A stretch of DNA of 64,000 nt from Ceratodon purpureus (taxonomy: Eukaryota > Streptophyta > Bryopsida > Pseudoditrichales > Ditrichaceae). The first letter of the stretch is position 1; every line of letters starts with the position of its first letter. The stretch is taken from contig CM026426.1 in assembly GCA_014871385.1 (NCBI GenBank), positions 71,373,377 through 71,437,376 on the forward strand. The letters are read 5' to 3'. The translations under genes were made by a program, and so were the position numbers. The notes beneath the pieces were generated by a model. It had not been told where the DNA came from and did no database searches. It saw nothing but the letters and a program-made list of their open reading frames with translations. Below, one piece after another: positions 11,306-23,074 of the stretch.

Positions 11306-13190
11306 CGTTTTTGAAGGAGTAAGAAAAATATTCCTTTTATACAAATTTACAAAGCTTTGCATTATTATTTTATGGAATATAGATAAAATTGGAAAATAAT
11401 AGTATCATTATAAATTATGAACATTATAAATGATTAGGAAATTTAAATAAGTTAAATCCATATGCATCTCTTTTGAATAATTGGGGGGGGAGGAGGGGGG
11501 ATGATCAATCTGAAAGGTTCATCTGCTAAATTATATTGACACTATAATTGATGTAATTAATATTTTCTTTTTGGAATTTGAATTTAGTAGGCGTAGTATA
11601 TTACCACAGCAAGATATCATTTATTTATTTATTTTAGTAAACAGAGTTTGTGACATTTGATTGAGACCATCCAATAAATCATTCACCTAAAAGATTGAGA
11701 TGTCTATATGTATATAGATGATGATTGAGAAAATTTATAAGAATTATTTGTTTGTTGAAGATTAAATCATTATTTAAGAAGTCGTGGACTTTAAAATTCT
11801 ATTATTACTTATCCAATGGAGGTCCTCCATAGACACAATGTGTTTTTTTGTAGTAAATAACATAAAATCATCAAAAAATCAAATAGAATTTATGGTACAC
11901 ACAATAAATTAGTGAATGCTTTATAAAATTCTCGAGAATAAAAAAATCAAAGATGCACCATTGTGGAATTTGTGACTCCATCAATATAAAAACAATGAAT
12001 TCTAGGCCAAAAATCGATTTTCAAGCACTATTATCCATGAAATCAACACATGTTTTTTTTCATACCCCTATAAGTTTTTCCACACGTATTTTATATGTAA
12101 CCCTAAGGTAATTTTGTTTTATTTTTTGAAATGCTATGTTACATATAATCATGTTTTACAATCCCGGAGCACCCTATACTACATCCAATAATTTCAAATT
12201 TTACTCTGAATGAATATATAAGACCCTACATTTTATTGCACGTAGTTCCTACTTTTATTGCCAGTGCATCCACCAAGAAATGACTATATGTGAGCACATT
12301 ACAATCATGAACTTTATTATAATTACTTGTATGTTGAGAATTCAATCTATATTTAAGCAATTGTGGACTTTTAAAAATTCTATAATTAGTTATCTAATTC
12401 ATGTCCTCCATCAACACAATGTCTTTGTCGTATATAACATTATATCATCTAAAATTTAAATAGAAAATAGGATACATTCATTAAATTAATGAATGTTTTA
12501 TAAAATACAGAAGAATAAAAAATTCAAAGATGCACAAATGTGGAATTTGTGAAGTCTCCATCAAAAACAAAACAATGAATTAAAGGCCAAAAATTGCTTT
12601 TCAAAGCATATACCGATTGAAAAAAAACCAAAAAAAAAAAAACGTTGTTACAGCCCTCCTAGTTTTATGGACGGCCCTAGAAGAAATAATACGCAGTCCA
12701 TAATTAGTCATTTTATCCATAAATACTTAAATATGGAATGTCATATTAATACAATCATAAAACTATATTTGAGTAGATTTCCCAAAAATATAGGCAACAC
12801 ACTCTTAGAGTTTTTACTTTCTAGGGTGTTATTAATGGGTCTAATATAATATATAATTATTCATTCAATTCAACGTCAACCGATCAATGATAGATTACAC
12901 GGATTAAAAAATTATATGTGCTTTGGATTTGTATTAAATGAAATTACTAGTTGAAATAACACACAATTATTGTGAAATTTATCACACCATTTAAAGAAAA
13001 CAATTGGCGTGTTTTAAGGTGTGAATATAATAAATCAATAATTTGTAATAATACTTATATTGTTAGTGTATGAGTTTCATATTACTGTGCACTTTAACGT
13101 TCATTTTGAGTGTTATGACAAAGGATTGGCCAACTTTATAGTAACAATTCTTTTAAATGATTATGCACATAGATTTGGAAGTTCTTTTAT
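11306..13190. repeat. AT-rich non-coding DNA with a diverged ~300-bp duplication
   Basis: About 11742-12031 and 12320-12610 are clearly related over their whole length, offset by about 578 bp. Shared landmarks in order: tgttga, aattctat, tgtcctcca or ggtcctcca, acacaatgt, atcaaagatgcac or ttcaaagatgcac, tgtggaatttgtga, and aggccaaaaat before tttcaa. Numerous substitutions and small gaps mark it as old. No gene is supported; the frame at 12667-12849 is short and AT-rich. Confidence 0.75.
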
Positions 13191-13214
13191 TATATTAAAA
13201 AATCAGCTTAAATG

Positions 13215-13800
13215 CAATAGGAATTAAACCATAATTAGAATCCATGGTTTTGATAGGAAAGTGAATATGTTCTCCATGAGGGAGGGGTGTGCAGGGTGTG
13301 GGGTGAATGAGTTGCAGTGTAATGTGGGGGAGGGTGGGAATATGAGGAGGTGGGGGTGGGAAGTGGGGTGGGAAGTAAGTAAAGGATAATGTAGCAGCTT
13401 CGGCGAGGGGCAGAGCAAAGGGGCTAGCGTCGACAGGGGGGGGAATAGCTGTAAGCAGATACAAAGGGTCGGGGGGTAGGGGGAGTTAGCTTGGCCATGA
13501 TGTCTCGGTAGATCTTGGGGCGGGGAAACGTCGCAAAGGCGAGCAAATGATTGCGGATAGTAGTACCCTGGGAGGTTGTAGAGCTCAAGTTGTGAGCAGT
13601 TGAAAGGGTGTATAAAAACACCATTGTTGAAAGTTTGTGAAGCGGGGAAGTCTTGGATCCAGGGTACTACATTAACACAGAATGTGTTGCTACAAACTCC
13701 TAAGTTCAGAAAGCCCAGCAGTACGCAGGTGAGCAGCGCTGCAGCGGGGCAAAAAACCAAGCAAGGCAGCCACAGGCTGACGAGCGGCCGCCCCATCTAA
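13215..13800 (-). other. Inverted C-rich block, possible 5' end of the LINE
   Basis: The minus strand is open in overlapping frames (13224-13796, 190 codons; 13424-13624) and has the Pro/Thr/His/Leu codon bias of the LINE coding strand just to the right. One minus frame reads TIRNHLLAFATFPRPKIYRD, which looks like ordinary protein. Twin priming during LINE insertion gives this geometry: an inverted 5' piece joined to a forward 3' piece. No match to a full-length copy could be made. Confidence 0.4.
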
Positions 13801-13856
13801 CCGTGAGATGCAGAGCTCCAAACCCTACCCATCACTCTATGCCGTGATATCCAATT

Positions 13857-14553
13857 ATGGAACTTCACAACACCCCCCTCCAACCCCACCTCATCCTCAA
13901 CCTCTATATGCCATCACATGACCAAGACTTACCACTCCTTCCCCTCATACAAGCCACCATAAGCTCAACAATAGCCGCCAAACCCACACATACCATCATA
14001 TTACTAGGCGACTTTAACCGAGATATCAACCTTCAAGGAAGACATAATAACACCTCTTGGTCCCCCCCCCCCCCCCCCCCCCCACCCCCCAGGACCTTGC
14101 CTGGCACCACTTCACCTCCTCCCTCCAACTCACATACATCCAAACCAACACCCCCTACACCAGACAAGGTGGCGACAACTACACATCCACTAGCCTCATC
14201 GACGGTTTCTACATCAAAACTACTTCCCTACCCTCACACACCTCCACCACAATCACTACACTTAATCTTAACTCAGACCACTTCCCCATCTCACTCCACA
14301 TACCTCCGAACACTATCATTGCACGCCACCCCCTCCCCACTCCCATTGCTACTCCCCGCATTCCAAATGTTATCACCCCCTCCAAATTAAGAGAATTTCA
14401 CCAACACTTCCTTGCCGAAAACTCACATCACATCCAAACACTTATAACTCTCCTAGATACCCCCCTCACGCTATCCCCTCAGGAATGGAATGAGGCCATC
14501 CGCCAAATGGATACCATCATTCACAACCTTTCCACCACATTTATCACAACCTG
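13857..14553 (+). pseudogene. LINE APE-type endonuclease domain
   Basis: The frame 13857-14061 contains LYMPSHDQD and the metal-binding motif LLGDFNRDI (GDFN at 14007-14018). At the 22-C run (14062-14083) reading moves to another frame that continues with a LIDGFYI segment and the catalytic LNSDHFPI motif (SDH near 14273), up to the 21-C run at 14564. This domain nicks target DNA to prime reverse transcription. The N-terminal third is missing from this strand, consistent with truncation or inversion. Confidence 0.75.
14062..14083 (+). repeat. Poly-C run (22 C) with frame change
   Basis: A homopolymer of 22 C, then A, then 6 C, at the exact place where the endonuclease frame changes. Replication slippage or an assembly length error would both give this. 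Confidence 0.85.
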
Positions 14554-14563
14554 TGCCACCCCA

Positions 14564-14584
14564 CCCCCCCCCCCCCCCCCCCCC
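14564..14584 (+). repeat. Poly-C run (21 C) with frame change
   Basis: It separates the endonuclease frame from the RT frame. The length is likely unstable or mis-assembled. Confidence 0.85.
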
Positions 14585-17319
14585 ACCTCTAACCCACCGC
14601 ACTACCAAACAAGGAGGATTCCTCCCTCGCAAGTTAAACCGCCCCTGGAAGAAACACCTCCGACATTACCATCTCCTCCAGAAACTTATCTACATCGTAC
14701 AACATGATACCAACTGGCGCCTCCATCATATACTCCAAAACCTCCCCCCCAACACCCCTACCCCTCCTCCTATGACTCATCTTTTACCGGAGTGGATAAA
14801 AAAACTCGCCAAATTTGGCAAACTAGCCAAGAAAGAAGCCCGCACCATCGTACAAAAACAAACCACCACAAGTGTCCAAAAAGCCATCAAACACTATCGC
14901 CATACCCTAAACACCAAACCTAAACACATCCACAAAGCCATCTTTAACGAAACAACTAGCCCACCCCTAGACTGCATCCGTGCCCGAAATCAAGCTATCC
15001 TCACCCACCCCTCAGACATCTCCACTGAAATTCACGCTCAACAAACTCTCAACTCCCAACCTCTGGCCCTTCTCTGCCTTCACCCAAATACACACAATCC
15101 CTCCTGCACATGTGAAGTCAAAAAGTACCCTTGGCATGACCTCGACGGCTTCTGCCTTGACAAACGCGGCACCCCTACCACCCCCCTCCACACATATTTC
15201 ACCCGTGAAACCTATGATCTCTGTAAAAAACACCTCGCCAATGCAAAAGCACCAGGCCCAAATAAACTCCCCAACGCTGCCATCAAACACATGCCTGAAC
15301 AATTTCACAACCTCCTCTACTTGTTCTTCTCACAATGTTACAAACAAAAATCCATCCCTCTCTCCTGGAAAACAAGCCACACCATCCTCCTCTACAAAAA
15401 AGGTGACCCCCTGGACTTACCCAACCATAGGCCAATTGCCTTGGCCAACACTATCTACAAATTTTTCACAAGTACCCTCACTAACATCCTCTCCGCCTAT
15501 GGCGAGAAACACCAAATCCTCCATAGTAGCCAAGAAGGTTTTAGACCCGAACGCTGCACTACCAGACAAATCCAAAAACTTATTGCCGCACTTGAGGACT
15601 CCAAATTCACTAATCAAGACATATATCTCATCTACATCGATTTCAAAAATGCCTTTGGCTCCATAGACCACGCTAGGCTCCTTTCCATTATGGAAGACTT
15701 AGGCTACCCAGTTGACGCTGTACATCTAGTCGGCAACATCTACACACACTCTACAACATCCTTCACTAGCGAACATTTTGGAACCACTGACCCCGTCCAT
15801 ATCCAACGTGGCACAATTCAAGGTGACACCCTCAGCCCCTACCTATTTATCCTATTTCTTGAACCTCTCCTCCGATGGCTCCAACAGGATAACCTTGGCT
15901 ACACCTTTAAAACCTCTAACACACAGGAAAGCACTTGCATACGCCGATGACCTTGCCATTTTCTCTAACAACATCAAAGCCCTCCAACTCCAACTCAACA
16001 AACTACAACGCTTCAACACTTGGGCCGGCATGGATCTTAGCATACCCAAATGTGCTATCACGGGTTGCCCTAAAAAATCACACCTTACCCCAACCGCCTT
16101 TAATGCCTTCATCCAGGCCCACAATATTTTCTACAACAATACCCCCCTCCCCGTCTTATCCCAAAATGAACCATACAAATATCTTGGACTCCAACTTGTC
16201 CCCTCTCTAAAATGGACTCTCCAACGTGACCTCTCCACCAACAAACTCCTTAAACAACGACAACAACTACACCTCTCTCCCGCCACACTCCGCCAAAAAC
16301 TCAAAATTGTAAATACTGTTCTTCGCCCCGGCGTCGCTTATGGCTTTCATGCCGTCCCGTACTCCCTACCCGATATCCGCAAGCTAGACAAAATCATCAT
16401 AGCAACCACCAAAACTATCTGTAAACTCCCCCGTAGCACCCCAAACCTTACCACTCAACTTCCCACCAAACTCTTTGGCATTGAAGCCTTCTCATTTACC
16501 AATGACTATATCAAATGTATCGGTGAACAACTCCGTGATGCCCTTAATGACACTGGACAACTTGGCATCATCTATCGCGGCCTTGTCCGTTTTATCATGG
16601 CCATCCACCAAGGCTCTACAAACCTCAACACCATCACCACCCGTGCCTGCCTTCACTCCCCAACCACCTGCACCATTGCCCTCCTCCATCAAGCCGAAGT
16701 ACAAATCCGAAGTCTTGATGATTCCTTCCCCCATTCCACCACCCCACTTGAATTCCTCTGGACCGCCAACAAACATAAACTCCCACCCCCTCAACTCCAC
16801 GCTAGTCCCAAATTACTCCACAAACTTTATACCACAGGAATTCAAATCCTTACCCACCTCACTGCCCCCCTTGGGACCACCCTCCTTACCCACACACAAT
16901 TCACTCATCAATACGGCACTTGTACCCGCACACAACAAACTGCTTTAATGTGCTGCCAAATCATGTTCTGCCACCCCGCCCCCTGTCACTCCCGTTGTGC
17001 CACCCCTTGCTCTTCTCACCACCTCACCAACTCCCTCCTCCCCGAATTCCACCCTCCCCCCACCGAATTACCCGCCACTCCCCCAATCCCTCCACCCCCC
17101 TCCATCCTCCCCCGCTCTACTCCCACCATCATCACTCCCCCCCCCCCCCCCCCCCCCCCCCCCGCCCTCTCTCCCGCCCGCCTAAAACGCCTTCCCCTCA
17201 CCCAGATCCTTCACCTCACCCCCTTCTCACGCGTAGACAAAGCCTTTGGTACCAAATACCTCTTCCACAAATATCACTGCTCTTGGACCCTTCCCACTCA
17301 ACACACCTACACCCTCTAA
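14585..17319 (+). pseudogene. LINE reverse transcriptase
   Basis: After the second poly-C run the frame reads through a basic linker and HLANAKAPGPNKLPN to the RT core: ILLYKKGDP, NHRPIAL, QEGFRPERCT, the first catalytic Asp in YIDFKNAFGSIDH (about 15635-15673) and IQRGTIQGDTLSP. A one-base slip near 15925 moves to the frame carrying YADDLAIF (15940-15963) and continues through the thumb (YKYLGLQL) to 17319. The 27-C run at 17137-17163 encodes a proline stretch in frame. Both catalytic boxes are intact; only frameshifts disable it. Confidence 0.9.
17137..17163 (+). repeat. Poly-C run (27 C), in frame
   Basis: It encodes nine prolines inside the post-RT linker; the same reading frame is open on both sides. 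Confidence 0.85.
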
Positions 17320-17600
17320 CTCTTGGAGAAACATCTTTTTCCATACAACAACCCCACCCTCACCAACCACAACATCAACATTCTCCGTACCTTCTACCTC
17401 GCCCGCCAACACAACCATTACCACACCATCCTTTCTAAACACTTTTTCCAAACACAATTCACTGACTCCCGTCACCGCTAGACCACGTCCACGTCTCCAT
17501 AGCTGAATGCAATCCCGACACAGACATCCTTACCTCTCGCCCCCTCATCATTACACATTCCAACCAATCCCACCTGTACGACAACACCGGTAAATACCTC

Positions 17601-18900
17601 TTGGCAATCCCAACCCCTCGCCTACAATGGCTTTGGTCACATTACCACACATTTCTCACCAAACAACTCTCCATCACCCCACCCCTCCAAGATTTTGAAA
17701 CTGAGGTTGTACACCTCTATCAACGCTACACCAATTACAATCCCAGAGACGAATCCCACAAACTGAGCCAATACCACATCCACCCTGAAATCCTCAGCTC
17801 CCTCATCTCTACCTTTGGTATCACGCACTCATACTTCTCTTCTCCAATCACATGCCCTCTCCAAATCTCCCAATACAACTCCCCCCACCCGCGTGACCAA
17901 ATCTTTGGATCCTTAGGTCCTGCTTTCACCCATCGATGGCAAACTGTCAGCTTGGCCCACCCTCCTACACCCAAATTAGCCACACAAGCTCTCCACTGGG
18001 CCCGTCTTGCTGCCCAAGAAGATCCTAACCACTACACCATCCTCCTCACCTCGGACCTCCAATGGTACACAAACCAAACCCCGCTCTCCCACCACTACAA
18101 CGATACGCACGTCCTAGCCTACCTCCCTGCTGATTCCCTCCCATATGATACTCCTCTCCTGCCCAAACACCCCACCAAACCATCACCAACCCCAAATGAA
18201 CCTTTTGCCTTCCACATCCTCTGCGTCCACCGCCTCTCCACCCGCTTCCCTCATCCCGCATTCAAAATCCATTTCCGTACTAGCCTCACCACACTTCTTA
18301 AACTCTCCCAACCCCCACACACCCGCAATCCCCAAATCACCACATCCCCCACCACACTCAACCCACCCTCTCATGGACAAATGCCCCTAACCTATCCATC
18401 CTCCCCCCATCCCCCCCCTCCCCCACCCTGCCCTCCCTTCAATCATACACCACCAAACAAATTTCCGCTTGATAGTTACTTCACCGATGGAGCTTTTACA
18501 CCCCCTGAAGATGACGGGGGCGGAGATGAAGCTGGCTATGGCATTCACAATCCGGCCAGAAACATAAACAAAATTTACCGCCTCCCAGGCCTCCAAAACA
18601 TCCTCCATGCTGAACTCACCGCCATCCATACACCCTCACCCTCACCGTTTCCCAAACTGAACCCATTTACATATTCACGGAGAGTCTTAACTCCCTCTAC
18701 TTAATTAGCACCCACATCACCCAACCATCCCTTTAAAACAACCACCATGACAAACTCTTCCTCCAAGCCATCCTGTCTCTACTCCAACAAAATCCTACAC
18801 CCACCTTTCTTCACAAAGTCCGTGCCCACATGAACATCACTGGCAATGAAAAAGCTGACAGTCTTGCCAAAGCCGGCACACTACACCCACACCTCGAACA
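17601..18900 (+). pseudogene. LINE RNase H domain
   Basis: The frame 17601-18704 ends in an RNase H start: DSYFTDGAF (about 18471-18497), GYGIHNPA and the glutamate motif HAELTAIH (about 18607). The domain is completed in another frame by VRAHMNITGNEKADSLAKAG (about 18816-18875), with the final catalytic Asp in KAD. The slip lies near 18640. RNase H removes template RNA from the hybrid. The region before it, 17320-17600, shows no clear domain. Confidence 0.8.
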
Positions 18901-19912
18901 AACCAAACCATACCACCACGGCCACAGTGCCCCTTTCTGGCTCCATAGAGCCATCCCCAAACAAGCTGACCATCCATTCAAAGACCCCATACGCAACTTC
19001 CAAAAATACCTCCAATCCGAAGAACTAATCCAACAAAGAGACACAGCCAAAAACCTCACATACATAGACAAATGGCTCAACAATGAAAACATAGATACCA
19101 CATATTCCAACCACTTCTGGGAAAACCCTGAGATCACAGATGCACAGATATCCCAGCTCCTTAAATTCAGATACGGTCAATACATGGGCAACGCCCGCAA
19201 ACATCTCTTCTGGCCCACACAACATACATCCATTAATTGTTCCCTCTGCCCTGCTCAATCTATTGATACTTGGCCTCATCTCCTCCTAGCTTGCCCCGAA
19301 CAAAACATCCACAAACTTCGTATCAAACGACATAACACAGCCGTCTGGGACCTACACAAAATGTTTCTTTCTAATACGAAAACTCGCTACTATAACCTGG
19401 TCAATGCCGGCAAACACAACACCCGCACCTCCGAAAACACTGTCCCTTCATGGCTCCTCCCTTGCATTTGCCCCACACAACCTTGCCATTGCCCTGCACG
19501 CCTTCGCCCTGACATCCTCCTCGTTCTCAATCACCCCCTTGATGCCCCTCCCCCCTTAGAACCCTACCCCCATCTCACAATCCAATTCATTGAATTCACC
19601 TATTGTCATGATCGATTCCCCCCCGGAGGTATTACTAACAAAACCACCAAATACGCCCCATTCTTACAACCTATCACTGACCAAGGCTGGAACGTTGCAC
19701 CTCTCCTTGTCCTCACGGCCGGCGCTCGTGGGGCTATTCATGCCAACATCAAAAACACCCTCTCTAAATACCCCCAACTCAAAATCAACGACACACTCAT
19801 TAACCGAGCCCTCAAAGCAATCCACACTAACGCTATCAAGTGCTTACACCATATCATCCTCACCAAGAGACGCATTGAGAACAAACAATCCCTACCCACG
19901 CTTCCCGACTAG
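18901..19912 (+). pseudogene. LINE CCHC motif plus restriction-like endonuclease
   Basis: The frame 18830-19912 is uninterrupted. It has a zinc motif C-x2-C-x9-H-x4-C (CSLCPAQ to HLLLAC, about 19237-19293), then a PD-(D/E)XK-like order: RPDILLVL (RPD at 19505-19513), a glutamate in FIEFTYC (about 19592) and lysines in NKTTKYAPF. It closes with GWNVAPLLVLTAGARGAIH, close to the RLE tail of R2-type elements. This would be a second nuclease in an element that already has an APE domain. Assignment rests on motif order and spacing; I could not run a profile. Confidence 0.7.
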
Positions 19913-19980
19913 CTCTACCCCCACATGCTCGTAATAAACCTCCCTACCACACACATATACCTCTCTATACATACCCCTAT

Positions 19981-19984
<4 letters not shown>

Positions 19985-20032
<48 letters not shown>

Positions 20033-20112
20033 ATATACATACATACATATATACATACATCTATACATACATCTATACATACATCTATACATATATATCT
20101 ACATCTATAATT
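19985..20112. repeat. (TA)n and TACA/TATC microsatellite, LINE tail
   Basis: About 45 bp of alternating TA is followed by TACA and ctatacatacat units. It lies just after the LINE stop codon and an AATAAA (about 19931), the normal place for a simple-repeat LINE tail. The MYRC-type frames here are repeat translations. Confidence 0.8.
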
Positions 20113-20219
20113 ACCTATATATACATATACGCCCATCCTTCAATCATAACCCTACACCCAATCTACTCCCCCCCAACCTCCCAACTCTTCTCATATCTCT
20201 GTTTTCTGTGTCTATAGTC

Positions 20220-21720
20220 CCTTCCGTGTCCATAGGGTTCACCTTCGAAAGAAAGCATCAAGGGTAGCCCGCCCCAGCCTGGTCCTGGTGACCATACTGG
20301 TAGCACTTCCCCCAACGAATCCTTAATTCACGCTGGTCCTTCGGGCCAGAGTTCCTCTCTCTCTAAAGTCCACAATTAAATTTCCACAATTAAATCACTT
20401 TCTTCGCTCTCCGTTTGCAGGCGGCTTCTCCGAGCTCAATTCATCGCTTGCTTCGCCGGCCCCGAGATTTCCTCCTCTTCTCCACACACAAACCCGTCAA
20501 AGAATTCGGGTCACTATAATAAAATTTAGGTTGGTGGGTTGCAGCCTCTGAGACATATTTGGAACATCTTTGTAACACCTCGGAGCATGAATTTGTTGTG
20601 GATTTGGAGTGACGAGGAGCTGTGGTAATTTGTTGTGGATTTGTGTATGTCTGGAGAGTCAGCTTGGAGCTTAAACTTAGGGCTGGAGCTTCACTTGTCG
20701 GTGTTCCTTCAGCCTCCGCATTCTTCCATCTGCAGTGCTGCTTTAGAAGGAGAATAATAGCTTTGTTACAGGTGAGTGAGTTCTTCCTATTTCATTTCAG
20801 CTCTTGGGTGTTCTTAGGAGAAGTTGCATTGTTGGGTTTTAGGGTTTCTGGATTGCTTTGTAAGAGGCTGAAGGTGTTAATCCAGGTGAAGAAATCAGCC
20901 TCTATGGCTTTGGTTATGGGAAGGGTTTCGATTTCTCCTAGGATTTAGTGCTAGTGATTGTTGTCGGTTGATGATTGTGCGAATTCAGAGTTGGGTTTGC
21001 TTAGGTTTTCGTAAGTTTGTGTGACGGATATTGTGAGGGTGGGATAGGCGGTGCGAAGTGTGCTGTGCGTGAGGGTGAGGCAGGCGTTCGGAAGTGTGGT
21101 TTGCGATGACGGGATTTAGGGTGGCGGATGATTTGGTATTTCGGTTGAGCTTTTGGCTTCTTCGGAGGAGGGTAAATGTTGAGATGGCGTGGGGATGATT
21201 GCTCGTGTGAGGATTATGGGTTTGCGTATGTTAAGGTTTGGTTTGGTGCGTGGATCTCTTCTCGCACTGGATTAGTGAAAAAGCTTGTGTGTCGACTTTA
21301 GAGTCCGTGAATTAGATTGGTTTAGAACGAATTATCTAGGTTTGGTTGACAATATGGGCAGAGTGTATGTGCACAAAAGACAGGGCACGAGAGTTTGTGT
21401 CACGCATCAGCGTCGATAGCGATAACCCAAGTTTAGGTGGTAGAGAGTTGGTTGCCGGGCATGCTTGCTTGGTCATTCAGGGTGCTCATTGATGAGTTGC
21501 GAACTAAGGTTTAGGTAGATAATTATGCTTTAGAATTAACAGAAGAACTCTCTTATGAATTGCAGGTCGTCGTTTCTAGGAGACCTGCAATAAGATTTGA
21601 AGCTTGGTGGAGTTTAGCGTCTTGAGTCAACAGAAACGTAGGTACAGACTATACCTGAAATTAGGGTTTAGGACGCAGAATTAGGGTTTCGGGTTCAAAA
21701 GTACCTCTCACCTGCGGTGT
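20220..21720. other. Intergenic, no supported gene
   Basis: Mixed sequence with only short frames (20622-20948 is the longest; Leu/Ser/Phe-rich, no motif). It probably includes the junction between the LINE and the split element marked by the TATCGTCG palindrome. I found no end sequence. Confidence 0.35.
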
Positions 21721-21722
21721 GG

Positions 21723-21852
21723 TTATCGTCGTGTCGACGATACTAGGGAGAGCTCATACAATATTTTTTGTCTTGAGAGGTTCCCATCGAGTAAGCATAT
21801 TCTTTCCCCTCCTCTGCAACTGTGTGATCAGTTATCGTCGACACGACGATAA
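21723..21852. repeat. Inverted pair of a 20-bp palindrome-like motif
   Basis: TATCGTCGACACGACGATAA at 21833-21852 is the exact reverse complement of 21723-21742, and each copy is itself nearly palindromic. A third copy (22806-22826) is diverged but keeps the same left flank, tgtgt(g/t)(a/t)tcag. Shorter variants lie at 22985-23010 and 39917-39935. Confidence 0.8.
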
Positions 21853-23074
21853 GAACCTTATGCGTGAGAGCATTCTAATCATATCCCAGTAAATTCGCAA
21901 TAGTCCAAAGCGGAGCAATCTAGAACATAATGCAAAAAGTGTTTGAAACAACGCTTGGAACAATAAGGCATAATAGCTAACTGAATCTTATGCAAAACAT
22001 TTGTTATTAAGTTCTCAACTGTAAAGCTTATTCAAAAACCTCCAAAAATACCAGCTGCAAGCTTATTTGCGGATAATTTGAGAAGATTTAGTAACCCACT
22101 TCTGGCTAGATAGTCATTGATAATGCGCTGATGATTTGTGATTGCTTCTTATTTATCAGGTCGGGAGAAGAACGAGGTCAAATCCAAGTTGAAATCTTTG
22201 CTAGGGCTTCAGCAGTAAGTTGCTTAAAACCTCTAGATTATGGAACATGCAAAACTCTTACAAAATAATCCCCTCTTACTTAACTGTGAGAAGTGTGAAA
22301 TATTTATTGAAATGAACTTATCATCGTGTCGAGGACAAGTACTACAATTTATAAAATATATTTTAACATACTACTGCAAAATTGTGCATGATAATGTAGG
22401 AAGGTAAAAATCATCTGATCGGCTTATCAGTTTTCCATCGGACAAGAGAGCCAGATCATAAGTAAATTAAAAGTCTCTTGTAACAAAGAGTGTCAAGATC
22501 TGGTTCACTTGTGTGACTTGGTGGTGAGTGACAGTCGCTTGTTTCGAATCAATCAATTCACAGTGTGAAAGATGGTTCCATTAACTTGTTCGAAAAAACT
22601 AGACTTGTATGCCGAAAAGCCAATCCCCGAGCTTTGGATATAAGCAAATTTCCACAAAGATGTAACCATTACGACAGAGGTTCAGATGACAGCAGCTGAA
22701 GTGTATACTAATTGTGATATGAAATCAAATTAAACACCACAACCATGAGATTACTGTATGTAGATTGCCGGCATACTGTTACCTTCTCTGCTTTTGTGTG
22801 TTCAGTTATCCTCGATACAACGATAATCATTTAAGAAGAGATTATTTAATAACAAGATCACGGAAATTGAAGCTGATTAAAAAGAGTATAGATAATGTTG
22901 CCTTGCCACATATTTTCCCCTCCAAAGATGATCATCAACAATATCTCAAGAGAATTCAAAATAACAGAAGATCGTAGTCCTCGATAAAGTTATCCTCGAG
23001 TCGATGATTAAAAAAAATCCAACAAGCATAATCTAATAGTACTTTGTCGTTGACCCTAGGTACTCAATCTCAAC

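Larger units (their letters stand above)
13200..20220 (+). mobile_element. Dualen-like non-LTR retrotransposon (LINE)
   Basis: From 13857 the plus strand encodes, in order, an APE-type endonuclease, reverse transcriptase, RNase H, a CCHC motif and a C-terminal restriction-like endonuclease. APE and RLE together with RNase H is the Dualen (RandI) clade arrangement. The coding strand is very C-rich, with three long poly-C runs. The 13.2-13.8 kb segment has the same C bias on the opposite strand and may be the inverted 5' end. The 3' end runs into (TA)n and TACA repeats at 19985-20112. Four or more frameshifts make this copy inactive. Confidence 0.75.

Noticed and set aside
13224..13796. A 190-codon minus frame as an independent host gene
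   Set aside because: It has the C-rich bias of the adjoining LINE and no gene structure; better read as inverted LINE sequence.
19892..20217. Small proteins with MYRC or YIYIY repeats
   Set aside because: They are translations of a TA/TACA microsatellite at the LINE tail.
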